This document shows, piece by piece, positions 1 through 7,427 of a stretch of 27,153 bases of DNA. This DNA is from JBLIKP01 sp047635375 (GTDB lineage: Bacteria; Bacteroidota; Bacteroidia; Sphingobacteriales; Sphingobacteriaceae). Made by a program: the position numbers and the translations under genes. The DNA is taken from the NCBI GenBank assembly GCA_047635375.1, contig JBLIKP010000023.1, positions 1-27,153 on the forward strand, written 5' to 3'. The first letter of the stretch is position 1. Each line of letters begins with the position of its first letter. The notes beneath the pieces were generated by a model that was not told the origin of the DNA, made no database searches, and saw nothing but the letters and a program-made list of their open reading frames with translations.

Positions 1-620
1 AGGTCTTCAACCTTTTGTAAGTCATCCCCATAGCTAACCCCTACACTTAGGTCAATTCTCCGTATCCCGTTTATTGTATAATGTATAAAAGGATTTTCAA
101 AAATTAATCTGTTAGGTATCTCCACGTTCTGCCCAGTTGGCAAATACATGGTAGTAGATCGAAGACCAATTTTCTTAATAACTCCAAATTGACCGTTAGA
201 TTCTACGATATCACCTACATTTATAGGGCTTTTAGTGGCCATGATTACTCCACTTATTAAGTTGGCAGCGGCATGTTGAAAGGCAAAACCAAGTGCAAGT
301 CCTATTACCCCAACTCCGGCGAGTAATGAAGTGACAGTTTTATCTAAGTTTAGTACACTTAAAGCCACAAAAAGTCCAACGGAAACCACTGAAAACGACA
401 TCAGTGATAAAACCAGCTTATTTAATGCGATGTTTCCCGACCATTTTTTTAATGCCTTCCCCACCAATGTTTTTAATAATCTGGAAAGCAATAAGAATCC
501 TATTAATACGAAAAATGCCATCGCTAAATTGGGAAGCATAGCGATGAATTGTTCGGCCCAAAGATTTATTTTATTCATTATTATTTCCGACGCATCGGAT
601 ATGTCATCTAGAATTGCCAT
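1..620 (-). CDS. MscS-family mechanosensitive ion channel, 5' part
   Basis: Small-conductance mechanosensitive channel of the inner membrane, which releases solutes on hypo-osmotic shock. The reading frame opens with an ATG at 618-620 and stays open to the window edge, giving 206 residues; the C-terminal part lies outside. Visible in order: two hydrophobic helices (about residues 25-47 and 68-92), a third Gly/Ala-rich pore helix around residues 97-128 with the family-typical 'GVGVIGLALGFAFQ' stretch, then the start of the conserved beta domain ('SPINVGDIVE', 'VEIPNRLI'). A short N-terminal region before the first helix marks a minimal MscS/YnaI-like architecture rather than a large MscK type. 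It is divergently oriented to the DGPF gene at 785, so the 164-base gap must hold both promoters. Family assignment is secure; the exact subtype is not determinable from the fragment. Confidence 0.93.
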   Translation of the reverse strand, partial: MAILDDISDASEIIMNKINLWAEQFIAMLPNLAMAFFVLIGFLLLSRLLKTLVGKALKKWSGNIALNKLVLSLMSFSVVSVGLFVALSVLNLDKTVTSLLAGVGVIGLALGFAFQHAAANLISGVIMATKSPINVGDIVESNGQFGVIKKIGLRSTTMYLPTGQNVEIPNRLIFENPFIHYTINGIRRIDLSVGVSYGDDLQKVED

Positions 621-784
621 AATATCGTGTTTAACGTAAAAGTAAGATTATCCTTTTTAAATAGTTTTATAAAAAATGTCCATTTCTGAAATTTTCATTC
701 GTTTATCAATTGAAATACCGATAACGAACTTGTTATGGTTTTAAATTCCAAAAAAATTAATAATTAGTTTAACAATCAAATTTA

Positions 785-1138
785 ATGAAAATGAAAGAGT
801 ATTTGTATTTATTTAGAGGAGGTGATGCCCAAAGATTAGAGGCTTCTTCTGAAGAAATGCAATCCCACATGGGTCTTTGGCAAGGGTGGATGGGGGAGCT
901 TTCTGAGACGGGTAATTTATTAGGTGGCCAATCGCTTGAAAACGGAGGTAAAGTAGTGCGTAAGGCTGGAGCCGTTATTACTGATGGACCTTACGCCGAA
1001 GGAAATGAAGTTGTCGGCGGCTACCTTATTGTAAAAGCTAAGCCCATAGATGAAGCTACAGACTTATCAAAAGGCTGCCCAATATTTGAGCATGGTGGCT
1101 GTGTGGAAATCAGAGAATTAGTGGGGATGGACCAATAA
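785..1138 (+). CDS. DGPF/YCII-family small protein
   Basis: A 117-residue protein of the YCII-related (DGPF) family, a ferredoxin-like fold with no firmly known reaction. Family marks are the opening 'YLYLFRGGD', the signature 'DGPYAE' around residues 68-73 (the motif that names DGPF proteins, here with Tyr for Phe), 'GGYLIVKA', and the ending 'GCPIFEHGGCVEIREL'. Full length for the family. It starts at the only suitable ATG; there is no clear Shine-Dalgarno sequence, as is normal in Bacteroidota. In many bacteria DGPF genes sit beside, and are thought to be controlled by, ECF42-type sigma factors carrying a long C-terminal extension. The gene 24 bases downstream is exactly such a sigma factor, but broken. 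This protein is therefore intact while its usual partner is lost. Its role here is unknown. Confidence 0.88.
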   Translation: MKMKEYLYLFRGGDAQRLEASSEEMQSHMGLWQGWMGELSETGNLLGGQSLENGGKVVRKAGAVITDGPYAEGNEVVGGYLIVKAKPIDEATDLSKGCPIFEHGGCVEIRELVGMDQ

Positions 1139-1162
1139 CCTTCCTGCAATCATAACAAATTT

Positions 1163-2418
1163 ATGACCAATCCTCAAATAAGACCAGAGCAGGTAATTGA
1201 ACATTTTTTTCGGCAAGAATGGTCTAGGGTGGTATCTACCCTGACCATTAAGTTTGGCTCACAAAACTTAATCACTGTCGAGGATGCTGTTCAAGAAGCC
1301 CTTGTAAAAGCCATGCGCACATGGGGTTAAGGGAAAATTCCAGATAATCTAGGAGGATGGATCTACAACGTAGCTAAAAACCGAGTGATTGATGTGCTTA
1401 GAAAGTCCAACAATTTTGCTGAAAAAACCCCAGGCGTGGTGCATTTTTATGGCTCTTCAGATACGCATGCAAAACCTGAGGTTTTTTTGGAAACAGAAAT
1501 AAAAGATGAGCAGTTAAGGATGATATTCGCGCTTTGCGACCCTGTCCTTAACAACGAGCAGCAGCTTATACTTACGCTGAAAGTCCTTTCTGGTCTTGGG
1601 GGCTGGTGCCCTGCTCAAGAAGAACGAGACCATTGCCAAGGCATTAACTCGGGCAAAGTTGAAATTCCAATCAGAGGTAAAGTCATTAGATATTCCAGAG
1701 GGAATTGAACTTGAAAAACGTCTTGATAATGTGGTGCGGATGGTCTACCTCCTTTTTAATGAAGGATACAGTGTGACTGAAGTTGAGGGGTTAATAAATT
1801 TAGACCTAATGACTGAGTCTATGCGACTGGGCCAGATGCTTGTGAGTCATAAGAATACCGCTTCCGCGGAAGTTCATAGTCTTATGGCACTTATGTGTTT
1901 TCAGGCCTCTCGCTTTGATTAACGCCGCGATTCTGATGGGAATTTACTGACCCTTGAAAATAAAAATAGCGGAAATTGGGATTCAAAATTGATTTCGATT
2001 GGTTTTCAATATTTGGCTGCTGCCGATAGTATGCGAGAGGCGCTCGGTTATTACTTTATTGCAATCCGCAATCGCTTCAGTGCATTCCGAGGTCAATGAT
2101 TATGCCTTTACTAATTGGAATAAATCATTAAAATTCTATAATCACCTTCAGGTATCTTTTCCAACACCAATGGGAGTATTAAATAGAATCGTAGTTTACC
2201 AAATGGTGCATGGTGAAAAAGCGGCCCTTAAAGAATTTGAAATGCTCGATAAAGAGCCAACGGTAACCTCGCATTATCTCTGTTTCGCAGTTCAGGGAAA
2301 CCTTCTCTAACAGCTAGGTTGTTAAGGTAAAGTTAAAAAATGCTACGAATTGGCCTTGGATAACACCTCAAATTCATCTCAACGTCGATTTTTAAAAGAC
2401 AAACCGCATAAAATTTAA
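1163..2418 (+). pseudogene. Degenerate ECF42-type RNA polymerase sigma factor
   Basis: Remnant of a sigma-70 family factor of about 415 residues, of the ECF42 type (sigma region 2 and 4 plus a helical TPR-like C-terminal extension). From ATG 1163 the frame reads through region 2 ('EDAVQEALVKAMRTW', 'IPDNLGGWIYNVAKNRVIDVLR') but has an in-frame TAA at 1328-1330. 'DEQLRMIFALCDPVLNNEQQ' is the region linking to sigma-4. A frameshift follows in the G run at 1598-1602; removing one G joins it to 'KNETIAKALTRAK'. A TAA lies at 1920-1922, a second one-base shift near 2055-2057, and two more TAA at 2308-2310 and 2323-2325. The last conserved piece, 'CYELALDNTSNSSQRRFL', matches the usual family C-terminus and ends at TAA 2416. 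Four stops plus two shifts rule out a functional product and make sequencing error an unlikely explanation. Confidence 0.88.
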
Positions 2419-2461
2419 GCGAAATATCTCGTGTAATACTTCGGTTTTTTTTTTCTCCTAT

Positions 2462-2485
2462 CCTCAATTTTTGATAAATTTGAGG
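2462..2485 (+). promoter_or_regulatory. Hairpin over the mqnE ribosome-binding region
   Basis: CCTCAA at 2462-2467 pairs with TTGAGG at 2480-2485; after one mismatch, three further T-A pairs can extend the stem. The right arm contains the only Shine-Dalgarno-like string (GAGG at 2482-2485), four bases before the mqnE ATG at 2490. The structure would hide this site in the mRNA. Whether it regulates anything is inference. Confidence 0.4.
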
Positions 2486-2489
2486 CAAA

Positions 2490-3665
2490 ATGAACACTAT
2501 GAATTTATCGTCGGTTGAAACGCTCCTTTTGGGCAATTCTGTTGAGGCTCCATTTAGAGAAATTGCAAAGAAGGTTGTAGACGGGAAACGTATTTCCAGT
2601 GAAGAGGCAATCCTGCTTTACGAAAAAGCCGACCTTAGCTTTGTGGCCATGCTGGCAAACTTCATCCGCGAGAAGCGCCACGGAAATAATACTTATTTTA
2701 ATCGTAACTTCCACTTGGAGCCTACAAATTACTGCGTGTTCGATTGCAAATTCTGCAGTTATTCAAGACTTTTAAGAGATAAAGACGAAGATACCACTTG
2801 GTTCTACTCCAAGGAGGAAATGTTAGAAATCGTCGATAAATACCAAGATCAACCCGTTACTGAAGTTCACATGGTAGGAGGGGTGCATCCTAAATTCAAC
2901 CTTGATTTCTTTTGTGATGTAATTTCTGCCATCCGCGAAAAGCGCCCAGACTTACACGTCAAGGCATTTACACCGGTTGAATATGAATACATGTTCAGAA
3001 AGGCTAAGTTATCTTATAAAGAAGGGTTTCAGCGACTGATTGACGCTGGACTTGGTTCAATGCCAGGCGGTGGAGCTGAGATTTTTGACGAGGGAATTCG
3101 TAAGCAAATTTGTGAAGACAAATGCACCTCCCAACAATGGTTAGATATTCACGAAGCTGCTCATGATTTGGGGCTTCAAAGTAATGCTACCATGCTTTAT
3201 GGCCATATTGAAACCTATGCGCATCGTGTAGATCATATGGACCGATTAAGAAAGCTTCAAGACAAAACGGGTGGGTTCAATACCTTTATTCCATTAAAGT
3301 TTAGAAATAAAAACAACCAGATGGAGGATGTAGCTGAATCTACAACCGTTGAGGACTTAAAGAATTACGCCGTTTCACGTATTTTCATGGATAATTTTGA
3401 TCATATTAAGGCTTATTGGCCAATGATTGGTAGAAGCACTGCACAAATGTCGTTAAGCTACGGGGTAGACGATATCGACGGAACCATAGACGACACCACA
3501 AAGATATATAGCATGGCAGGCTCTGAAGAGCAAACGCCATCCCTTACTACTCAAGAATTGGTAGAAATGATTACCATTGTGGGCCGTACGCCTATCGAGC
3601 GCGACACATTATATGGAGTAATTAAGAAATACGACGAAAACAGTTTCACCGAACAACCTGCATAA
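2490..3665 (+). CDS. mqnE: Aminofutalosine synthase (radical SAM)
   Basis: MqnE joins 3-enolpyruvylbenzoate and the adenosyl part of S-adenosylmethionine to give aminofutalosine, the second step of the futalosine route to menaquinone. The 391-residue protein carries the radical SAM cluster motif CxxxCxxC at residues 82, 86 and 89 ('CVFDCKFC'), preceded by 'HLEPTN'. Downstream are family motifs 'EVHMVGGVHP', 'MPGGGAEIF', 'SNATMLYGHIE', 'FNTFIPLKFRN' and 'GVDDIDGTIDDTTKIYSMAG'. These fit MqnE better than the related MqnC cyclase. It is first in an operon with the phosphatase (one base after its stop) and mqnA. A second ATG three codons in (2499) is an alternative start; the first was chosen because GAGG lies at a workable distance before it. 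Function is well supported by both motifs and the mqnA neighbour. Confidence 0.95.
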   Translation: MNTMNLSSVETLLLGNSVEAPFREIAKKVVDGKRISSEEAILLYEKADLSFVAMLANFIREKRHGNNTYFNRNFHLEPTNYCVFDCKFCSYSRLLRDKDEDTTWFYSKEEMLEIVDKYQDQPVTEVHMVGGVHPKFNLDFFCDVISAIREKRPDLHVKAFTPVEYEYMFRKAKLSYKEGFQRLIDAGLGSMPGGGAEIFDEGIRKQICEDKCTSQQWLDIHEAAHDLGLQSNATMLYGHIETYAHRVDHMDRLRKLQDKTGGFNTFIPLKFRNKNNQMEDVAESTTVEDLKNYAVSRIFMDNFDHIKAYWPMIGRSTAQMSLSYGVDDIDGTIDDTTKIYSMAGSEEQTPSLTTQELVEMITIVGRTPIERDTLYGVIKKYDENSFTEQPA

Positions 3666-3666
3666 T

Positions 3667-4293
3667 TTGAGCGCTACCAAAGAATTATTCATTATTCGCC
3701 ACGGTCAAACCGACCTAAATAAAGTGGGGATAATCCAAGGTAGAGGCGTCGATGCGCCGTTAAATGAGCTTGGAGAGCTTCAAGCGAAAAAATTCTATAG
3801 CCACTTTAAAAACGAGGGCTTTGAAAAGGTTTATATCTCAGAGTTAGTTCGTACTTACCAGTCGGCGAAGGATTTTATCGAAGTTTCAAAAATTCCTTTT
3901 GAGCGTTTGGGCGGTCTGGATGAATTCGACTGGGGAATCTATGAGGGTACAAAGGCCGATAGAAACCTCGGTGAAATTTACGGAAGAATTACCCAAGCTT
4001 GGCAAAATGGGAATTACGACGAAAAAATTCCTAAAGGCGAAAGTCCAAATCAGGTTAAATTAAGGCAGGATAAAGCTTTAGGGCACATCCTAAGTGGAAA
4101 TGAGAAGAAAGTCCTTGTCTGTATGCACGGAAGAGCCATCCGTTTACTTCTTACCACATTAACAGGTAAGCCCATTAGTGAAATGGATAATTTCCCCCAC
4201 CAAAACCTTACCCTTTATAAAATCATTGTTTCAAAAGAGGGAAATGAGGTTGTGAAATTTAATAATGTAGATCATTTAGAACATGAGCTATAA
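3667..4293 (+). CDS. Histidine phosphatase family protein
   Basis: A 208-residue cytoplasmic enzyme of the phosphoglycerate-mutase-like histidine phosphatase superfamily. The catalytic 'RHG' is at residues 11-13 (His12 is the expected phospho-acceptor), with Arg62 in 'SELVRTYQSA', the likely acid Glu86 in 'LDEFDWGIYEG', and the second catalytic His154 in 'VCMHGRAIRL'. All core residues are present, so it should be active. The start is TTG at 3667; no ATG lies near the conserved N-terminus, and the TTG is one base after the mqnE stop. The 3' end overlaps mqnA by 11 bases, so the three genes are almost surely co-translated. The substrate cannot be read from sequence. Relatives include CobC-type alpha-ribazole phosphatases and many broad-range phosphatases. 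No dephosphorylation step is known in the early futalosine pathway, so its link with menaquinone synthesis is open. Confidence 0.9.
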   Translation: MSATKELFIIRHGQTDLNKVGIIQGRGVDAPLNELGELQAKKFYSHFKNEGFEKVYISELVRTYQSAKDFIEVSKIPFERLGGLDEFDWGIYEGTKADRNLGEIYGRITQAWQNGNYDEKIPKGESPNQVKLRQDKALGHILSGNEKKVLVCMHGRAIRLLLTTLTGKPISEMDNFPHQNLTLYKIIVSKEGNEVVKFNNVDHLEHEL

Positions 4294-5020
4294 AATCGCC
4301 CTTGTTTCCTATTTAAATACGAGGCCCTTTGTTCATGGATTGGAGAATTACCAATTTTCAAAAAAACCAAAGCTTTCCCTTGATATCCCTAGCATCTGCG
4401 CTAAGCGATTTTCTGAAGGCTTTGCCGATATTGCACTTGTCCCTGTTGGAGCATTAAATAAGCTAAATGCCGACTATAAAATATTCGGTAAACATTGCCT
4501 AGGTGCAAATGGACCTGTAAAATCAGTTTTCCTTTTTTCCCAAGTGCCCTTAAACCAGGTAAAGCGTGTTTTTTTAGACCCTGATTCTGAAACATCAAAC
4601 CTTCTTGTCCAGGTATTAAGCAAGGATCATTGGAATGTGCAGTTAAAGTTTGTCAAACCCGATGGGGATATTACCATGGATAAAACCGATGCTGTGGTTG
4701 CGATTGGGGATAAAACATTCTCCATGCATGAGAAATTCTCTTGCAGCTTTGATTTAAGTGAGGAATGGTATCATTTTACAGGAATGCCCTTTGTTTTTGC
4801 TGTTTGGGTGGCTAAGAAAGCGGTTTCAACAGATTTCGAAGAAGAGTTTAGTGAAGCGTTGGAGTTGGGTTTGGAGCAAAAGCATGAACTTTTGGATCCT
4901 TCAGATCTTTACCTACATTCTTCATTAAGCAGAAAGGAATATTTAGAGGAATGTATGCAATACGGTTTTGGTGAGGTACAGAAAAAAGCGATGGAGAAAT
5001 TCTTAAAGTTAATTCCATAA
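4283..5020 (+). CDS. mqnA: Chorismate dehydratase (menaquinone synthesis)
   Basis: MqnA removes water from chorismate to give 3-enolpyruvylbenzoate, the entry step of the futalosine pathway and the direct supplier of MqnE's substrate. The 245-residue protein has the periplasmic-binding-protein-like fold typical of the family. Marks are the opening 'IALVSYLNTRPFVHGL', 'GANGPVKSVFLFS', 'LDPDSETSNLLVQVL', 'AIGDKTF' and 'FTGMPFVFAVWV'. Length fits the family. There is no signal peptide, so it acts in the cytoplasm. The ATG at 4283 lies inside the end of the phosphatase gene, an 11-base overlap that suggests translational coupling. The remaining pathway genes (mqnB, mqnC, mqnD) are not in this window. 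Confidence 0.94.
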   Translation: MSYKIALVSYLNTRPFVHGLENYQFSKKPKLSLDIPSICAKRFSEGFADIALVPVGALNKLNADYKIFGKHCLGANGPVKSVFLFSQVPLNQVKRVFLDPDSETSNLLVQVLSKDHWNVQLKFVKPDGDITMDKTDAVVAIGDKTFSMHEKFSCSFDLSEEWYHFTGMPFVFAVWVAKKAVSTDFEEEFSEALELGLEQKHELLDPSDLYLHSSLSRKEYLEECMQYGFGEVQKKAMEKFLKLIP

Positions 5021-5021
5021 A

Positions 5022-5049
5022 AAATCCCTCATCTTTCAATGCGGGATTT
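5022..5049 (+). terminator. Probable terminator of the mqnE-mqnA operon
   Basis: AAATCCC at 5022-5028 pairs with GGGATTT at 5043-5049. After one mismatch, CAT/ATG extends the stem over a six-base loop. It begins two bases after the mqnA stop codon. There is no T run behind it, so it may be only a weak terminator or an mRNA end-stabilising hairpin. Confidence 0.5.
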
Positions 5050-5401
5050 AACAAATTTATTTAAATACACTCCCTTATTTCTAGGGTGTTACAACGATAG
5101 AATGTTGGAGGATCACAGGGCCTGAAATCGGATTGAGGACAATCGTAAGGAGTTGATTTTGCTCCTCCTTTAATGGTTTTAATATCCTAAGCGTTTAACT
5201 GGGTGTAGGAAGGTATAAACTAATGATTTATTAAACTTTAATAATCAATATTTTCAAATCCTGTTTAAACAGTTTTGTAACTTTTTTTAAACAACCCCAA
5301 ATAATACCCTCCTTATCGGCGTTGACCGAAACTGAAAATATTTCCCAAATGTGAAATTTTTCTTCATTTTTGCGAAACACAATCTCGATACCTGAAAAAA
5401 T
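5050..5401. other. Gene-free stretch before the LanC-like gene
   Basis: About 350 bases with no supportable gene. Short ATG frames on the plus strand end within a few codons, and minus-strand frames here show no family features. I looked for a lanthipeptide precursor (a leader followed by a Ser/Thr/Cys-rich core) and found none. The stretch must hold the promoter of the LanC-like gene, but I could not identify a convincing Bacteroidota TTG / TAnnTTTG pair. Confidence 0.5.
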
Positions 5402-7414
5402 ATGAAAAACCAGACTAACCATACTCTTCTCTCTGAAGCCATAAGAATTGGTGATGAATTAATAAAGAAGGCTAAGCGTGATATTCATGGGACATATTGG
5501 AATTCTATTTCAACTGATGGTCACGGAAAGGTGGCTTGGGCTTCTTCTGAGGGTTTATACGGCGGAGTGTCGGGTATAAGCTGGTTTCTTCTAACCTTAT
5601 ATAAACAAACCAACGATCAAAAGTATCTTGAGAAAGGCTTGGAAGGATTGGATTGGTCGTTGAATTACGATCGCGACAATCCAAGCGGATTTTTTGCCTT
5701 AATTACTGGGAAGATGAGTCTACCACTTACCTTAATATACGCATCTGAAATTACAGGAAGGCAAGAATATTTAAAGAAGGCAGTTCAAATTGCGCTTAAA
5801 GCGGAAGTGTTTTTGGAGCAAGAACAAATCATTGACGATTTAATTAATGGAATTAGTGGAACTCTTTTGGGTCTCCTTCATGTATATCAAAAAACTGGAG
5901 ATAATAGATTGCTTCCGTTAATTAATAAATTTACTCAACGTCTCATTGATAGAGCTTGGTGGGAAAAAGACGGACTTTATTGGGATAGAAATGGACAGCA
6001 AATCGGCGGACTTTGTGGATTTAGTCATGGAGTATCAGGAATAGGTTTTGTATTTATGGAATTGTCACGCATGACCGGGAATAAGGCCTTTAATGATATA
6101 GCAAGGTTGGCTTTTAAATATGAGGAGCAATTTTTTGATGCTGAGAAAAATAATTGGGTTGATTTAAGAAATGGAGTGTATACGCCAGAAGATGCAGCCC
6201 GTCATCGAGCTGCATTTGAGGCAAACAATAAGATATTTTTTTCTTCCCCTAATCAAATGAATGCTTGGTGCCATGGAGCGGCTGGGATAGGTTTGGCACG
6301 TGCCCGTGCCGTTGAGTTGTTGGAGGAGGAGTCTTACCAGACTGACCTTGAAAATGCATTGAGAAAATGTGATTTGCCACCAAAAAATCATTCTCCTGAG
6401 GGAAGTTTCACCATGTGTCACGGGGTTTTAGGAAATGCTGAGGTCTTTCTAGAAGCCTTTAGGGTGACAAAAGATGTGAAATTTCATGAAAAAGCGATTT
6501 CTGCTGCGCTTCGTGCGATTGAATTAAAAAAAGAAGGGAATTACTATGTTTCAGGATATACTGATGCTCAAGGCAAGGAAGACACCTCCCTTTTTATGGG
6601 TAATGCCGGGATTGGGTATTTCATGTTAAGGTGCCTTGACCCTTTAAACACCCCATCTTTATTGGCTCCCATAGTAAAAGGATCTAGAGAAATTCCCATT
6701 AAACAATTAAATACACTTTGTTTGTCGCCTTTGGATTTAAAACGGGTACTTTTGTCGAAGTTTTTTGAACGTAGTTTAGCTTCCGCCGAAACTTTGCAAT
6801 TGCCTGTTTTTAAGAAGATTTTAAAATCAGGTTTACGAAAGTTGAATTTCTCCGAAATTGAAGAGGTAAATGCCGAAATTAAAGCCTTGGAAGGTGCCAA
6901 AGCAGATCTTTTGAAAGATGTGTGGAATTTGGAGTTCACCATTTATCGGCTCGACCGAAACGCTGAAAGTCACAGTTACCTGAGTACCAAGTCAAGGGTC
7001 TTGATGGAAGATGCAGGCGTGTTTTGTGAGAAGAACACAACTATCCCTGGAGATATGGAGTTTGTTTTAGATAATGATATTCAGCTTTATTCTTCAAAAT
7101 GGGAGTGGGGAAAAGATGATTTTAAGGCGACAGAGAAAAATATCCAAGTGCCTGAGGCAACTCATTTCTGGTTACTACGTTCAACACACTTAGGGGTTAA
7201 TAGTGAGCCGCTTAGCGATTTCACTTGTTTAACTTTAGAAGTATTTAAAAATAAAATTACCCTGGGTAAGGGAATTGAGGAGATGCTAGAAGCCTTTGGT
7301 GAGATAAGCGACGACGAAAAAGATGCAGTTAAGCATCTGGTTCACGAGCAAATCAAGCAGGCTTATTTAAGCGGAATATTACTCGGTTTTCCACCACCGG
7401 GTAGGTTAAAATAG
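5402..7414 (+). CDS. LanC-like zinc protein with C-terminal extension
   Basis: A 670-residue protein. Residues 1 to about 412 form a lanthionine-synthetase-C-like alpha/alpha toroid, shown by repeated Gly-rich motifs: 'GLYGGVSGI' (51-59), 'LINGISGTLLGLL' (147-159), 'GGLCGFSHGVSGIGF' (202-216), 'WCHGAAGIGLAR' (289-300), 'MCHGVLGNAE' (338-347) and 'GNAGIGY' (400-406). The zinc ligands expected from NisC are all present (Cys290, Cys339, His340), as is the catalytic His (His209). The cyclase core is therefore intact, able in principle to activate a thiol for addition to dehydroamino acids. Residues about 415-670 are an unassigned extension; its last 70 residues look like a helical or winged-helix segment. 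There is no signal peptide, so it is cytoplasmic. No dehydratase, precursor peptide or exporter is visible nearby, so a classical lantibiotic role is not supported. The ABC-F gene follows 13 bases later. Substrate unknown. Confidence 0.87.
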   Translation: MKNQTNHTLLSEAIRIGDELIKKAKRDIHGTYWNSISTDGHGKVAWASSEGLYGGVSGISWFLLTLYKQTNDQKYLEKGLEGLDWSLNYDRDNPSGFFALITGKMSLPLTLIYASEITGRQEYLKKAVQIALKAEVFLEQEQIIDDLINGISGTLLGLLHVYQKTGDNRLLPLINKFTQRLIDRAWWEKDGLYWDRNGQQIGGLCGFSHGVSGIGFVFMELSRMTGNKAFNDIARLAFKYEEQFFDAEKNNWVDLRNGVYTPEDAARHRAAFEANNKIFFSSPNQMNAWCHGAAGIGLARARAVELLEEESYQTDLENALRKCDLPPKNHSPEGSFTMCHGVLGNAEVFLEAFRVTKDVKFHEKAISAALRAIELKKEGNYYVSGYTDAQGKEDTSLFMGNAGIGYFMLRCLDPLNTPSLLAPIVKGSREIPIKQLNTLCLSPLDLKRVLLSKFFERSLASAETLQLPVFKKILKSGLRKLNFSEIEEVNAEIKALEGAKADLLKDVWNLEFTIYRLDRNAESHSYLSTKSRVLMEDAGVFCEKNTTIPGDMEFVLDNDIQLYSSKWEWGKDDFKATEKNIQVPEATHFWLLRSTHLGVNSEPLSDFTCLTLEVFKNKITLGKGIEEMLEAFGEISDDEKDAVKHLVHEQIKQAYLSGILLGFPPPGRLK

Positions 7415-7427
7415 AAGAATAGAATTT

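Noticed and set aside
331..639. Open frame of 102 codons on the plus strand
   Set aside because: It is antisense to the MscS channel gene, whose protein motifs are clear on the minus strand.
5231..5422. 63-codon minus-strand frame next to the LanC-like gene, considered as a lanthipeptide precursor
   Set aside because: It has one Cys, no leader/core pattern, no GG cleavage site, and overlaps the start of the LanC-like gene in antisense.
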